Source of the DNA: Gemmobacter sp.
GTDB taxonomy: Bacteria; Pseudomonadota; Alphaproteobacteria; Rhodobacterales; Rhodobacteraceae
Length of the DNA stretch: 64,000 bases
Direction: 5' to 3'
Assembly: GCF_034676705.1 (NCBI RefSeq)
Contig: NZ_JAUCBS010000009.1
Coordinates: 62,001-126,000, forward strand
The notes under the pieces: generated by a model
What the model saw: only the letters and a program-made list of their open reading frames with translations
The model's database searches: none
What the model was told of the DNA's origin: nothing
Part shown: in pieces, positions 27,618 through 36,862 of the stretch
Layout: every line of letters starts with the position of its first letter
How positions within the stretch are numbered: position 1 is the first letter of the stretch
Translations under genes and position numbers: made by a program

Positions 27618-28726
27618 GCGGCGCTCCTGCCGGCAAGGGTTTCCAGCGCGGCGGCGCGGGCGTCGGTGGTGCCGATCTGGGCGCGGATCGCGGCAAGGCG
27701 GCGGGCGTGGTGGCTGGCGGCCAGTTCGTCGCTGACCCCCATGCCGCCATGCAGCTGCACGGCGTGGTGGGCGCAGATCCGGCCGGTGCGGTCGGCGGCA
27801 AGGCTGGCGGACAGCACGCGCAGGCGCCGGGCCGCCGGGGCCAGATCCAGCGCGGCAAGGGCGGCATCGGCTGCCGCCGCTGCCTCGGTCGCGGCGATGT
27901 GCATGTCGGCGGCCTTGAACTGCAACGCCTGAAAGCGGGCCAGCGGTTGGCCGAACTGCTTGCGGTCGGCCATGTAGGCAAAGGTAGCGGCATTCAGCGC
28001 GGCGCAGATCGCCGCGACCTCGACCGCCAGCGCGGCCAGGGTCCAGTCGGTGGCCTCGGCCATGGTGGCTTCGGCGGCAGGGCCTTGCAGCAGGATGCGG
28101 CAGGGCGTGCCGTCGAATGCCAGATCCGCCGCGCCCGCCGCGTCGATCAGGCGAAAGCCGTCGCGCGTCAGGCCGGGGGCCGCGGCATCGCACAGCGCCA
28201 GAACCGGGGTGCCATCTTCGGCCCGGGCCGAGACCAGCAGATGCGTGGCCACATCGGCATGGCGCACCGCCGGCTTGGTGCCGGTCAGCGCCCAGACCCC
28301 GCCGTCCATCCGGGCATTCAGGCGGGGCGGGGCCAGCAGGTCGTTGCCCTCCAGCAGGGCGGGCACGGGCACGCTGCGGCCTTCGGCCAGCGCGGCCAGC
28401 AGATCATCGGCATCGGTGGCGGCCAGCAACCGGGCCGCGGTGATGCCCACGGCCACCAGCGGTTCCACCGGCAGGGCCGCGCCGATGGCGGCCGGCAACA
28501 GCGCCATGTCGCGCGGGGTGCCGCCAAAGCCGCCGCGCCCTTCGGGCAGAGCCAGCCCCAGGGCGCCCAGTTCGGCCATCATCGCCCACAGCGCCATGCG
28601 GTCGGGCGGATCGGCGCGCAGCCGGCGGCGGCGGCGGTCGAAATCGTCGCCGTCGCGCAGGGCGCGGGTCAGCGTATCCAGGATCATCGTCTGGGATTCG
28701 GTCAGGTCGATCAGAACATCGGACAT
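27614..28726 (-). CDS. Acyl-CoA dehydrogenase-like subunit lacking a catalytic Glu
   Basis: 370 aa with the acyl-CoA dehydrogenase fold: the FAD-binding segment KQFGQPLARFQALQFKAAD and HHAVQLHGGMGVSDE are clear. Neither known position of the catalytic glutamate is filled: the helix with the ER motif is absent (TDWTLAALAVEVAAICAA) and the IYEGT region reads AQIGTTDA. It is likely the FAD-binding, non-catalytic half of a heterotetramer with the 26436 gene product. The start at 28726 is one base from the upstream synthetase stop. High Ala content in the last 100 residues is notable. Confidence 0.87.
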   Translation of the reverse strand: MSDVLIDLTESQTMILDTLTRALRDGDDFDRRRRRLRADPPDRMALWAMMAELGALGLALPEGRGGFGGTPRDMALLPAAIGAALPVEPLVAVGITAARLLAATDADDLLAALAEGRSVPVPALLEGNDLLAPPRLNARMDGGVWALTGTKPAVRHADVATHLLVSARAEDGTPVLALCDAAAPGLTRDGFRLIDAAGAADLAFDGTPCRILLQGPAAEATMAEATDWTLAALAVEVAAICAALNAATFAYMADRKQFGQPLARFQALQFKAADMHIAATEAAAAADAALAALDLAPAARRLRVLSASLAADRTGRICAHHAVQLHGGMGVSDELAASHHARRLAAIRAQIGTTDARAAALETLAGRSAA

Positions 28727-28727
28727 A

Positions 28728-30284
28728 TCAGGCACATGCGCTGGATTGGGGTGCGGCCTCGCGGGCCAGGTCGGCGCGCAGGACGCGCCGCAGGGTCTTG
28801 CCGGCATCGGACCGGGGCAGGTCGGGCACGATGCGGATCTGCCAGGGTTGCTTGGTGCTGCCCAGTTCCGCCCGGCAATGCGCGGCCACGCGGGCCACCA
28901 GCGCATCGCCCAGCGGCGCCCCCGGGGCCGGCACGACAAAGGCCACCGGCCGTTCGCCGAAATCCTCGTCCGGGATGGGGGCGACGCAGCATTCGGCAAC
29001 CTCGGGCATCGCCTCGATCGCATGTTCAATCTCTTGCGGATAGATGTTCACCCCGCCCGAGATGATCATGTCTTCCTGCCGGTCGGTCAGGAACAGATAG
29101 CCCGCATCATCGACGTAGCCGATTTCGCCAAAGGTCTGCCACCCCTGGGGCGAGGTCTTGGCGGCGGTCTTGTCCGCATCCTTGTAATAGGCAAACCGCG
29201 ACGGCGGGTCGAAATAGACGTTGCCGGGTGTGCCGGGCGGAACCTCGTTCCAGGTGTCATCCAGGATGTGCAGCACGCCCTTGACCGCCCGCCCGACCGA
29301 TCCGGGGCGGGCCAGCCATTCGGCGCTGTCGATCCGTGTCAGGCCCACGCTTTCCGACCCGGCGTAATATTCCGACAGGATCGGCCCCCACCAGTCGATC
29401 ATCTGTCGTTTCAGCGCGGGGGGGCAGGGGGCGGCGGCGTGCCAGCAGGCGCGGTGTTCGGGCGCGGCAAAGGCGCGGCGGCGGTCCTCGGGCAGGGCCA
29501 GCATGCGGCGGAACATGGTGGGCACCCATTGCGACAGCGTGATGGCGCGGGTTTCCAGCAGGTCCAGCGCGCGGGCCGCGTCGAACTTGTCCATGATCAG
29601 CGCAGTGCCGCCGCTGGCGGTGATCGCCAGCGACCAGCGCAGCGGCGCGGCATGATACAGCGGCGCAGGCGACAGGAACCGCGTATCGGCATCGAAGCGG
29701 AAGATCTCGATCAGGTCGCGGGCAAAGCCGGGCGGGCCGCCGCGGGCCTTTTCAGGATCGGGCAACGGGCGCCAGATGCCCTTGGGTGCCCCGGTGGTGC
29801 CCGAGGAATACATCATCAGCGCGCCCGGCACCTCGTCGGCGATGGGGGTATCGGGCTGGGCGGTCAGCGCGGCATCCAGATCCTCCCATCCCGGCAGGTC
29901 ACCACTGGCCAGCCGCCGGTCCACCCCCGGGCAATCGGTGGCGATACGGTCCAGCTTGTCGGCGAACCGGGCATGGCCGATCACCAGCCGGCTGTCGGAG
30001 TTGCCGACGACATAGGCGATTTCGCGCGCGGCAAAGGTATGGGCGACCGGGGTATAATACAGGCCGCACCGCCACGCCCCCCAGACCGCCGCGATCACAT
30101 CCAGCCCGTTGGGCAGGATGCCGCAGACATGGTCGCCGCGCACCAGCCCGGCGCTGCGGAACAGATGGGCAAAGCGGTTTGCCCGCGCCTCCAGCTGGCC
30201 ATAGGTGACGGGAGGCAGCGTTTCGAATTCCAGCGCGATGCGCTGCGGTTCCTGTCGCGCCCAGCTGCGCAAGCCATAGTCCAT
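28728..30284 (-). CDS. AMP-forming acyl-CoA synthetase
   Basis: 518 aa. Motifs: MMYSSGTTGAPKGI, YYAGSESVG, FGEIGYVDDAGYLFLTDR, DMIISGGVNIYPQEIE and the final Lys in RSDAGKTLRRV. ATG 30284 has a GGGGGCGGG stretch just before it and matches the start of homologues; an in-frame ATG 25 codons upstream would run into the promoter. It is first gene of the leftward operon synthetase-dehydrogenase-dehydrogenase-synthetase. It shares the substrate-binding style (FLSPAPLYHAAPLR) of the synthetase at 36863, so the two are probably paralogues. Confidence 0.9.
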   Translation of the reverse strand: MDYGLRSWARQEPQRIALEFETLPPVTYGQLEARANRFAHLFRSAGLVRGDHVCGILPNGLDVIAAVWGAWRCGLYYTPVAHTFAAREIAYVVGNSDSRLVIGHARFADKLDRIATDCPGVDRRLASGDLPGWEDLDAALTAQPDTPIADEVPGALMMYSSGTTGAPKGIWRPLPDPEKARGGPPGFARDLIEIFRFDADTRFLSPAPLYHAAPLRWSLAITASGGTALIMDKFDAARALDLLETRAITLSQWVPTMFRRMLALPEDRRRAFAAPEHRACWHAAAPCPPALKRQMIDWWGPILSEYYAGSESVGLTRIDSAEWLARPGSVGRAVKGVLHILDDTWNEVPPGTPGNVYFDPPSRFAYYKDADKTAAKTSPQGWQTFGEIGYVDDAGYLFLTDRQEDMIISGGVNIYPQEIEHAIEAMPEVAECCVAPIPDEDFGERPVAFVVPAPGAPLGDALVARVAAHCRAELGSTKQPWQIRIVPDLPRSDAGKTLRRVLRADLAREAAPQSSACA

Positions 30285-30375
30285 CCCGCCCCCCTTCGCC
30301 GTGCCTGCCGGGCCGTCCTTCTGGCCCGTGGCGGTAAAAAACTCTGTTGTTCGCCACAACGCAAGATGTTTATAA

Positions 30376-30388
30376 GAGTATCGTAAGC
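30376..30388. promoter_or_regulatory. Island-wide AT-rich element, copy E
   Basis: GAGTATCGTAAGC in the 139-base divergent region between genes starting at 30284 and 30424. It shares TATCGTAA with copy B but has no full GCATAT half-site, so it is one of the weaker copies. Confidence 0.35.
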
Positions 30389-30423
30389 TAAATTACAATA
30401 ATCTGGCGACATGGAGGGCGCAG

Positions 30424-31203
30424 GTGGTGGTTCAGGTGTTCGACGACCCGCAGGCACAGGGCGCCGTGGTGGTGGCGGGCGGCAGTGGCGGCCTGGGGCG
30501 CGAGATTGCCCGCGCCTTTGCGGAACAAGGGCTTGCGGTGGGCATCGGCTATCGTGGCAATGCGGCGGGGGCCGAGGCGCTGGTGCAGGATCTGGCCGGT
30601 GCAGGTCACCGCGCCATGGCCGGGCGGATGGACCTGCTGGCAGGCGATACGGTGGCGGCATTCCTTGATTCGGTCGCGGATCGGTTCGGCGGCATCGGAA
30701 CCGTGGTCTATGCGGCCGGGCCCAAGGTCAGCATCAAGCCGATCGCCGAGTTCACCCCGCAGGAATGGGCCGATGCGCTGACCCAGGATGCAACCGGGTT
30801 CTTTACCCTGTGTCACCATGCCATCCCGCATCTGCGCCGGTCGCGCGGGTCCATCGTGGCGCTGTCCACGGCCGGGACGCGGCGCTATCCGCCGCTGGAT
30901 GTGCTGTCGGCCGGCCCCAAGGCCTCGGTCGAGATGCTGGTGCGTGGCATCGCGCGCGAAGAGGGGCGCAACGGCATCCGGGCCAATGCCATCGGCGTCG
31001 GCCAGATCGAGGCGGGGCAGGGCGCCGAGCTGCTGGCCGATCCGCGGTTCCAGCGGCTGGCCCAGCGGGTGCTGGAGGGCACGCCGCTGCGCCGCTGGGG
31101 CACGGCGGCCGATGTGGCGAATGTGGCGCTGTTCCTGGCCTCGCCCCTGGCGGCGTTCGTCACCGGCCAGACCATCTGCGCCGATGGCGGCGGCCATGTC
31201 TGA
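30424..31203 (+). CDS. SDR-fold protein with catalytic Tyr replaced by Ser (paralogue of 14622)
   Basis: 259 aa. GGSGGLG nucleotide motif and C-terminal VTGQTICADGGG are kept. The active-site segment is VLSAGPK: Lys166 present, Ser162 in place of Tyr. The nearest Tyr is 11 residues before the Lys. The start is GTG 30424, five bases after GGAGGG; no in-frame ATG fits. An MFE-2-type SDR gene follows after 31 bases, mirroring the 13733/14622 pair with the order reversed. It is first in a run that continues into a TRAP transporter. Confidence 0.86.
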   Translation: MVVQVFDDPQAQGAVVVAGGSGGLGREIARAFAEQGLAVGIGYRGNAAGAEALVQDLAGAGHRAMAGRMDLLAGDTVAAFLDSVADRFGGIGTVVYAAGPKVSIKPIAEFTPQEWADALTQDATGFFTLCHHAIPHLRRSRGSIVALSTAGTRRYPPLDVLSAGPKASVEMLVRGIAREEGRNGIRANAIGVGQIEAGQGAELLADPRFQRLAQRVLEGTPLRRWGTAADVANVALFLASPLAAFVTGQTICADGGGHV

Positions 31204-31234
31204 ATTCGGAACAGGTTCAAGGAGCGTGAAGAAC

Positions 31235-32146
31235 ATGGGACTTCTGGACGGAAAGGTCGTCATCGTCACGGGCGGTGGCCGGGGCGTTGGCCGCTGCATC
31301 GCGATGCAGGCGGCGGCGGCCGGGGCATGCGTCGTGGTCAACGATCTGGGCGGCGATGCGGCCGGGCAGGGCGGCGCCATCGGCCCGGCCGAGGAGGTGG
31401 CGGCCGAGATCCGCGCCGCCGGCGGGCAGGCGGTGGCCGATGGCCATTCGGTGGCCGACTGGGACCAGGCGCAGGCCATGGTGCAGACGGCGGTGTCCAG
31501 CTTTGGCCGGCTGGACGGCGTGGTGAACAACGCCGGCATCCTGCGCGACAAGATGTTCCACAAGATGGATCCCGAAACCTTCGACGCCGTGGTCAAGGTG
31601 CATCTGTATGGCGCCTTCTACGTGTCACGCGCGGCGGCCGAGGTGTTCCGCGACCAGAATTCCGGCGCGCTGGTCCATATGACCTCGTCCTCGGGGCTGG
31701 TCGGGAACATGGCGCAGGCCAATTACATGGCGGCCAAGCTGGGTATCGTGGGCCTGTCGAAATCCATCGCGATGGACATGGCGCGTTATAACGTGCGGTC
31801 GAACTGCATCGCGCCCTGGGCCTGGACGCGGCTTGTGGGCACCATCCCCGACGAGACGCCCGAACAGAAGGCGCGGGTCGAAGGGCTGAAGAAGCTGCGC
31901 CCCGAACTGATCGCGGCCTTTCCCGTTGCCCTGCTGTCGGATGCGGCCAAGGGCGTGTCGGGGCAGGTGTTCGGCACGCGCACCAACGAAATCTACCTGT
32001 TCTCGCAATCGCGGGTGATCCGCAGCGTGCATGCTGGCGAGGGCTGGACACCCGACACGGTGGTTTCGCGCGCGCTGCCGGCGCTGGCGCCATCGTTCTA
32101 CCCGCTCGACAAGTCGGGCGATGTGTTCACCTGGGATCCGGTGTGA
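31235..32146 (+). CDS. SDR, MFE-2-type (3R)-hydroxyacyl-CoA dehydrogenase
   Basis: 303 aa, close relative of the product of 13733. GGGRGVG, VVNDLGGDA, NNAGILRDKM, Ser in TSSSG and YMAAK form a complete active site. The 100-residue C-terminal extension (ending SGDVFTWDPV) corresponds to the region after the SDR core in MFE-2. The expected reaction is oxidation of a (3R)-hydroxyacyl-CoA. ATG 31235 follows AAGGAG. It is adjacent to the Tyr-less SDR upstream and to the TRAP binding protein 31 bases downstream. Confidence 0.89.
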   Translation: MGLLDGKVVIVTGGGRGVGRCIAMQAAAAGACVVVNDLGGDAAGQGGAIGPAEEVAAEIRAAGGQAVADGHSVADWDQAQAMVQTAVSSFGRLDGVVNNAGILRDKMFHKMDPETFDAVVKVHLYGAFYVSRAAAEVFRDQNSGALVHMTSSSGLVGNMAQANYMAAKLGIVGLSKSIAMDMARYNVRSNCIAPWAWTRLVGTIPDETPEQKARVEGLKKLRPELIAAFPVALLSDAAKGVSGQVFGTRTNEIYLFSQSRVIRSVHAGEGWTPDTVVSRALPALAPSFYPLDKSGDVFTWDPV

Positions 32147-32177
32147 TCCCGGTCTGCCACCAAGGGAGGATAAAACA

Positions 32178-33209
32178 ATGAAGAAACATCTGCTTGCGAC
32201 CACGTTCCTGCTGCTGCCCGCCATGGCGGCGGCCCAGACGACCCTGCGCTATGCCGATTACAGCGCCAACCGCGGCATCCGGGCCGAAGGGGTGATGGCC
32301 TTTCTGGCCGAGGTCGAAAAGCGCAGCGAAGGGCGGATCAAGATCGAACAGCACTGGGCGCAGGCCCTGCTGCCGGCGGCCGAGATCCTGGATGGCGTGA
32401 TCAACGGCGTCGCCTCGCTGGGGACGGTATCGGCGGTCTATACCCCCGACGACGTGTTCGCCTACAGCGTCGGCGACCTGCCCATCACCAACCCGCATGA
32501 AGTGGCGGGGTCGATGGCCATGTATGAACTGGCCACCACCCACCCGGCGCTGGTGGCGGAATTCGACGATCTGGGCGTCGTGTTCCTGATGAACTATTCG
32601 GTCGGCCCGATCCAGATGGTGTGCAAGGGCGATGCGCCCGCCACCATCGAAGGGTTCAAGGGCAAGAAGATCCGGGCAACCTCGAACTACGGCAGGATCT
32701 ATGGCACCTTCGGCGCCGTGAACGTGCCGCTGGCCCTGCCCGAGGCCTATTCGGGGCTGGACACCGGCCTGATCGACTGTTCGCAGGCCTATGGCTATGT
32801 CGTCGAAAGCTACAAGCTGCAAGAGGTGGCCGACAGCTTTGTCGTGATCGACGGGGCGACGATCCAGTCGAACGCCATGGTGATCTCGCGCCGCGAATTC
32901 GATGCGCTGACCCCGGCGGACCAGAAGATGCTGGTCGATCTGGGCAAGGAATACACCCGCAAGGGCGCCGAGGCGATGCGGGCGCGCAACCTCAGCGTCA
33001 TCGAGCAGCTGGCCGGCGGCGGGCTGAACGGCCACAAGTTGCAGGTGGTGCGGTTCACCGATGACGACCGCGCCAAGCTGGAGGCGGCGGGCAAGCCCTT
33101 CATCGACGACTACATCGCCCAAGGGGCCAAACGCGGCATCGACGCGGCGAAACTGGTCGAGGATTACAAGGCCCTGCTGGCCAAGCACATGGCCGAGGTC
33201 AAGGGCTGA
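32178..33209 (+). CDS. TRAP transporter substrate-binding protein (DctP family)
   Basis: 343 aa periplasmic receptor of a sodium-driven TRAP importer. Sec signal peptide MKKHLLATTFLLLPAMAAAQ. The mature protein shows HWAQALLPAAEILDGVINGV and the KIRATSNYGRIYG segment, where the conserved Arg usually binds the ligand carboxylate. GGGAGGA lies before ATG 32178. The two permease genes follow, so the importer is complete. Being in one run with two SDR genes, it probably imports a carboxylate degraded by the island. Confidence 0.93.
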   Translation: MKKHLLATTFLLLPAMAAAQTTLRYADYSANRGIRAEGVMAFLAEVEKRSEGRIKIEQHWAQALLPAAEILDGVINGVASLGTVSAVYTPDDVFAYSVGDLPITNPHEVAGSMAMYELATTHPALVAEFDDLGVVFLMNYSVGPIQMVCKGDAPATIEGFKGKKIRATSNYGRIYGTFGAVNVPLALPEAYSGLDTGLIDCSQAYGYVVESYKLQEVADSFVVIDGATIQSNAMVISRREFDALTPADQKMLVDLGKEYTRKGAEAMRARNLSVIEQLAGGGLNGHKLQVVRFTDDDRAKLEAAGKPFIDDYIAQGAKRGIDAAKLVEDYKALLAKHMAEVKG

Positions 33210-33276
33210 CCCCGGCGTCCCCGGGCTGATCATGCATCGGTCCGGGGTCATGCATCCCGCTTGAAGGAGGGCCGGT

Positions 33277-33792
33277 ATGGCGGTTCGTGAAAGTCTCGAC
33301 CGGATTCTCGGGCGTATCGAGGATCTGAGCATGTGGGCAGCTGTCGTTGCGCTGGCGCTTGTGGCCCTGCTGGTCCTGCTGGCAGTGCCGGCCCGGCAGT
33401 TGCCATGGCTGCAAATTCCCGACAGCTACCTGATGGTCAAGTTGCTGATGCTGATGGCGGTTGCCCTGGGTCTGGGCCATGTGACGGGCCATGGCGGCCA
33501 TATCTCGGTCGACATCCTGTATGTGAATTTTTCCCCGCGCATGAAACGGGTTGCGCGCTATGTGGCGCTGATTGCGGGGCTGGTGTTCTTTGTGCCGCTG
33601 GCCTGGTGGTATGCCGATCTGACGATCGACATGGCCATGCGTGGCCGCACGCAGACGGGCCTGCTGCGGCTGCCGCGCTGGCCGCTGTATCTGTTCATGT
33701 TCGCGGGGTTCCTGCTGGTTTCGCTGCGCCTGCTGCTGCTGGTGGCGCTGGGGGCGCCCGACCGCGGCAGCGACGCCGACAAGGAGTATTGA
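33277..33792 (+). CDS. TRAP transporter small permease (DctQ family)
   Basis: 171 aa with four hydrophobic segments, the hallmark of DctQ. GAAGGAGGG precedes ATG 33277. Its TGA is directly followed by the ATG of the large permease. It pairs with DctM to form the membrane part of the importer. Confidence 0.9.
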   Translation: MAVRESLDRILGRIEDLSMWAAVVALALVALLVLLAVPARQLPWLQIPDSYLMVKLLMLMAVALGLGHVTGHGGHISVDILYVNFSPRMKRVARYVALIAGLVFFVPLAWWYADLTIDMAMRGRTQTGLLRLPRWPLYLFMFAGFLLVSLRLLLLVALGAPDRGSDADKEY

Positions 33793-35130
33793 ATGGATCC
33801 GTTCCACATCGGGCTGGCCGGCATGGCGATGGTGCTTGTGCTGATCGCCTTGCGCAGTCCAATCGCCTATTCGCTGGGGGCATCGGCGCTTGTCTGCATC
33901 CTGGTCTATTTCGCCTTTCCGGCCAATCAACCGGCCGATCCGGCCCGGGCGATCCTGCCGGCGATGTCGCTGGCCTCCAGCACGGTCTACGAGCTGTTTC
34001 ACAACTACGACCTGAGCGCGATTCCCATGTTCATCGCACTTGGCCATGTGTGTTACCGGGCTGGCATCACCTCGGACATCTATGTCGCGGCGCGCGCCTG
34101 GATGACATGGGTGCCGGGCGGGCTTGCCGTGGCCTCGGTCTTTGGGTGCGCGGGGTTCTCGACCATTTCCGGGTCGTCGCTGGCCTGTGCTGCGACCATG
34201 GGGCGGGTCGCGGTGCCTGAAATGCTGCGCTATGGCTATTCCGACCGGCTGGCGACCGGGGCGGTGGCGGCGGGCGGCACGCTGGGGTCGCTGATCCCGC
34301 CCGGCCTGCTGTTCATCCTGTACGGCCTGTTTGCCGAGCAATCCATCAGCCAGCTTTTCATTGCCGGCATCATCCCCGGCATCATCTCGGTTCTTGGTTA
34401 CTGGGTTGTCATCACGGTCTGGGTCATGATGCGGCGGCAGGATGCCCCGGCGGCGCGCGACCCCATGTCGATGGCCGAAAAGCGCGATGCGCTGATCAAG
34501 ACCTGGCCCGCCACGCTGATCTTCGGCATCATCATCGGCGGCATCTACGGTGGCTACTTCACCGCGACCGAGGCGGCGGCGGTCAGCCTGGCGGCGGCGA
34601 CCATCGTGGCGCTGGTGCTGCGCCGGATCGACATTGCGGGGGTCATCACCTCGCTGCGCGAAACGGCCGAACAGACGGCGGCGATCTTCATCATTGCCGC
34701 GGCTGCCAAGCTGTTCGTGGCCTTTGTTGCCCTGACCGGCGTGGCGAATTCGCTGGTGGCGGTGGTGGCCATGCTGGAACCCAACGTCGTGATGCTGATG
34801 TTCGGCATCGTGCTGATCTATCTGGTGCTGGGCATGTTCCTGGATCCGCTGGGGATCATGCTGTTGACCCTGCCCTTCGTGCTGCCGCTGGTCGAGGCCG
34901 AAGGGCTGAACCTGATCTGGTTCGGGGTGATCGTCGTCAAGCTGCTGGAAATGGGCCTGATCACGCCGCCGGTCGGCCTGAACGTGTTTGTCATCAGTTC
35001 CGTGACCACCCCGAAGGTCGCGGTGCGGCGGATTTTCGAAGGCGTCACGCCGTTCTTCGCGATGGATCTTCTGGTTCTGGCGCTGCTGCTGGTCTTTCCG
35101 GTGCTGTCCTTGCTGCTGGTGACGATGTGA
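33793..35130 (+). CDS. TRAP transporter large permease (DctM family)
   Basis: 445 aa with about eleven to twelve membrane segments. Family blocks include PIAYSLGASALVC, GTLGSLIPPGLLFILYG and MGLITPPVGLNVFVI. It carries the sodium-coupled transport path. It is immediately adjacent to the small permease with no spacer. A strong hairpin at 35140-35162 ends the operon. Confidence 0.94.
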   Translation: MDPFHIGLAGMAMVLVLIALRSPIAYSLGASALVCILVYFAFPANQPADPARAILPAMSLASSTVYELFHNYDLSAIPMFIALGHVCYRAGITSDIYVAARAWMTWVPGGLAVASVFGCAGFSTISGSSLACAATMGRVAVPEMLRYGYSDRLATGAVAAGGTLGSLIPPGLLFILYGLFAEQSISQLFIAGIIPGIISVLGYWVVITVWVMMRRQDAPAARDPMSMAEKRDALIKTWPATLIFGIIIGGIYGGYFTATEAAAVSLAAATIVALVLRRIDIAGVITSLRETAEQTAAIFIIAAAAKLFVAFVALTGVANSLVAVVAMLEPNVVMLMFGIVLIYLVLGMFLDPLGIMLLTLPFVLPLVEAEGLNLIWFGVIVVKLLEMGLITPPVGLNVFVISSVTTPKVAVRRIFEGVTPFFAMDLLVLALLLVFPVLSLLLVTM

Positions 35131-35139
35131 CATGAAAAA

Positions 35140-35162
35140 GGGCCCCGCTACTGGCGGGGCCC
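35140..35162. terminator. Bidirectional rho-independent-like terminator
   Basis: Perfect nine-base-pair stem GGGCCCCGC/GCGGGGCCC with five-base loop TACTG. A run of A just before it gives a T-tract for leftward transcripts. It lies between convergent genes ending at 35130 and 35185. Confidence 0.85.
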
Positions 35163-35184
35163 GCTTTCCATCACCGATGCGATG

Positions 35185-35994
35185 TCAGGCGAAACGCGGC
35201 TTGCGCTTGTCCAGAAAGGCGTGGACCGCTTCGGCAAAATCGGGATGGCCGACCGAGGCGACGATGCCGTCGCGTTCGGCCAGCAGCTGGTCGTGCAGCG
35301 GGGTGACGGGGGCCTGTGCCAGCAACCGCTTGGTGCGCGCGGCGGCGCCTTGCGACCCGGCGGCGAACTGCCGGGTGGCCCGTGCGACCGCTGCATCCAG
35401 GTCGGCCGCCGGGACCAGCTGGTCCAGCAGGCCCAGCCGCAGCGCCTCGTCCGCAGGGACGCTGGCGGCGGTCAGCAGCAGGCGGCGGGCCTGCCGTTCG
35501 CCCACCGCGCGCGGCAGCAGCCAGGACACGCCGCCATCGGGCGACAGGCCCAGACGGTTGTAGGCAAAGACGAATTGCGCCGTTGCATCGCCGATCACCA
35601 GATCGGCGGCCAGCGGCATCAGCATGCCGGCCCCCGCCACCGCCCCGCGCGCCCGCACCACCACCGGCCGGTCAAAGGCGACCAGCGCCATCACCATGCC
35701 GGCGGCCTTGTCCAGCCGGTCGTGGAATTCCGCCTGCACATCGGCGACCGGCTGATCCAGTGCCCGGCGAAACCCGGCGATGTCGCCGCCCGATGACAGA
35801 TGATCGCCTGCCCCCTGCACCAGCAGGCAGCGCACCGCCGCGTCGGCTTGCGCCCGGGTGAACAGCGCGGTGAAATCGGCCACCATGGAATGGCGGAACG
35901 GGTTGCGCGCCTGGGGGGCGTCGAAGGTCAGGGTCAGCACCCCGTCGGCCAGATCGGTGCGGTAGCCGTCGCCCTGATGTGTCCAGCCGGTCAT
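35185..35994 (-). CDS. Enoyl-CoA hydratase/isomerase family protein
   Basis: 269 aa crotonase fold with oxyanion-hole segments LSSGGDI and GAVAGAGML. The catalytic region reads FAYNRLGLSPDGGVSW: an Asp in the second acidic position and no PE pair, which is more like enoyl-CoA isomerases than hydratases. The ATG at 35994 overlaps the stop of the upstream MaoC-type gene by four bases. It is last gene of the leftward operon synthetase-hydratase-crotonase. Confidence 0.87.
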   Translation of the reverse strand: MTGWTHQGDGYRTDLADGVLTLTFDAPQARNPFRHSMVADFTALFTRAQADAAVRCLLVQGAGDHLSSGGDIAGFRRALDQPVADVQAEFHDRLDKAAGMVMALVAFDRPVVVRARGAVAGAGMLMPLAADLVIGDATAQFVFAYNRLGLSPDGGVSWLLPRAVGERQARRLLLTAASVPADEALRLGLLDQLVPAADLDAAVARATRQFAAGSQGAAARTKRLLAQAPVTPLHDQLLAERDGIVASVGHPDFAEAVHAFLDKRKPRFA

Positions 35995-36845
35995 GCCGCG
36001 ATCTCGGCCCGGCCACGGTCCAGCACCACGGCATCGCGTTCCTTGACGCGGCAGCGGAACTGCACGCCGCCGTCGGCGCGGAAGATCTCGACCACCAGCG
36101 TCTCGCCCGGGAACACCGGCCGCGAAAACCGCAGGGACAGCGCGCGCAGCCGTTCCGGCTGGTTGTCGCAGCAGGCCTGCACGATGGCGCGGGTGGCAAT
36201 GCCCAGGCTGCACAAGCCGTGCAGGATGGGGGCGGGGAACCCCGCCTTGCGGGCGGGGGCCGGATCGGCGTGGATCGGGTTGTAATCGCCGCTCAGCCGG
36301 TAGATCAGCGCCTGTTGCGGCAGGGTGGGGATCTCGATCACGGTATCGGGGGCGGCCTCGGGCAGGGGCGCCGGGGCCGGCGGCGCCACGCCAAAGCCGC
36401 CGTGCCCGCCATCGCCGCGCATGAACAGCACGGTGCGCACCGTGGCCAGCTTTTCGCCGGTATCGGCATCGAACAGGTCTTTCAGCTGATAAAGCCGCGC
36501 CCCCTTGTCGGCGCCCATGTCCTCGATCGCCTCGATGGAATATTCGCCGCGCATCCGGCCAGAAGGCGGCAGCGGGCGGAACAGCTCGAAACTTTGTTCG
36601 CCATGCAGGATCTTCACCCAGTCGATGCCGAATTTCGGATCCTTGGCCCAGAAGCCGGGATGCGCGATCACATTCACCAGCGAGGGCACGGCGCGCAGGT
36701 GATCTTCATAGACAAAGGCCAGCTGCGCGGTATCCAGCGGATCGCTGCCATAGCCCAGGCCAAGCGCGTAAAGCATGGTGTCCCGCGCGGTATAGGCCTG
36801 TTCGACCGGGGGAAAGCGGTGGGTGCGGATGGCGTTCAGATCCAA
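35991..36845 (-). CDS. MaoC-like (3R)-specific enoyl-CoA hydratase (hydratase 2 / MFE-2 type), TTG start
   Basis: 284 aa double hot-dog protein like the hydratase domain of MFE-2. The hydratase-2 motif YRLSGDYNPIHADPAPA holds the catalytic Asp187 and His192; Asn189 is also conserved. It makes (3R)-hydroxyacyl-CoA, the stereoisomer used by the MFE-2-type SDRs of the island. No ATG fits the conserved N-terminus; TTG at 36845 follows GAGGA by seven bases and gives MDLNAIRTHRF. It begins 17 bases after the synthetase stop and overlaps the crotonase start. Confidence 0.86.
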   Translation of the reverse strand: MDLNAIRTHRFPPVEQAYTARDTMLYALGLGYGSDPLDTAQLAFVYEDHLRAVPSLVNVIAHPGFWAKDPKFGIDWVKILHGEQSFELFRPLPPSGRMRGEYSIEAIEDMGADKGARLYQLKDLFDADTGEKLATVRTVLFMRGDGGHGGFGVAPPAPAPLPEAAPDTVIEIPTLPQQALIYRLSGDYNPIHADPAPARKAGFPAPILHGLCSLGIATRAIVQACCDNQPERLRALSLRFSRPVFPGETLVVEIFRADGGVQFRCRVKERDAVVLDRGRAEIAA

Positions 36846-36862
36846 CGAAGTATCCTCATGGG

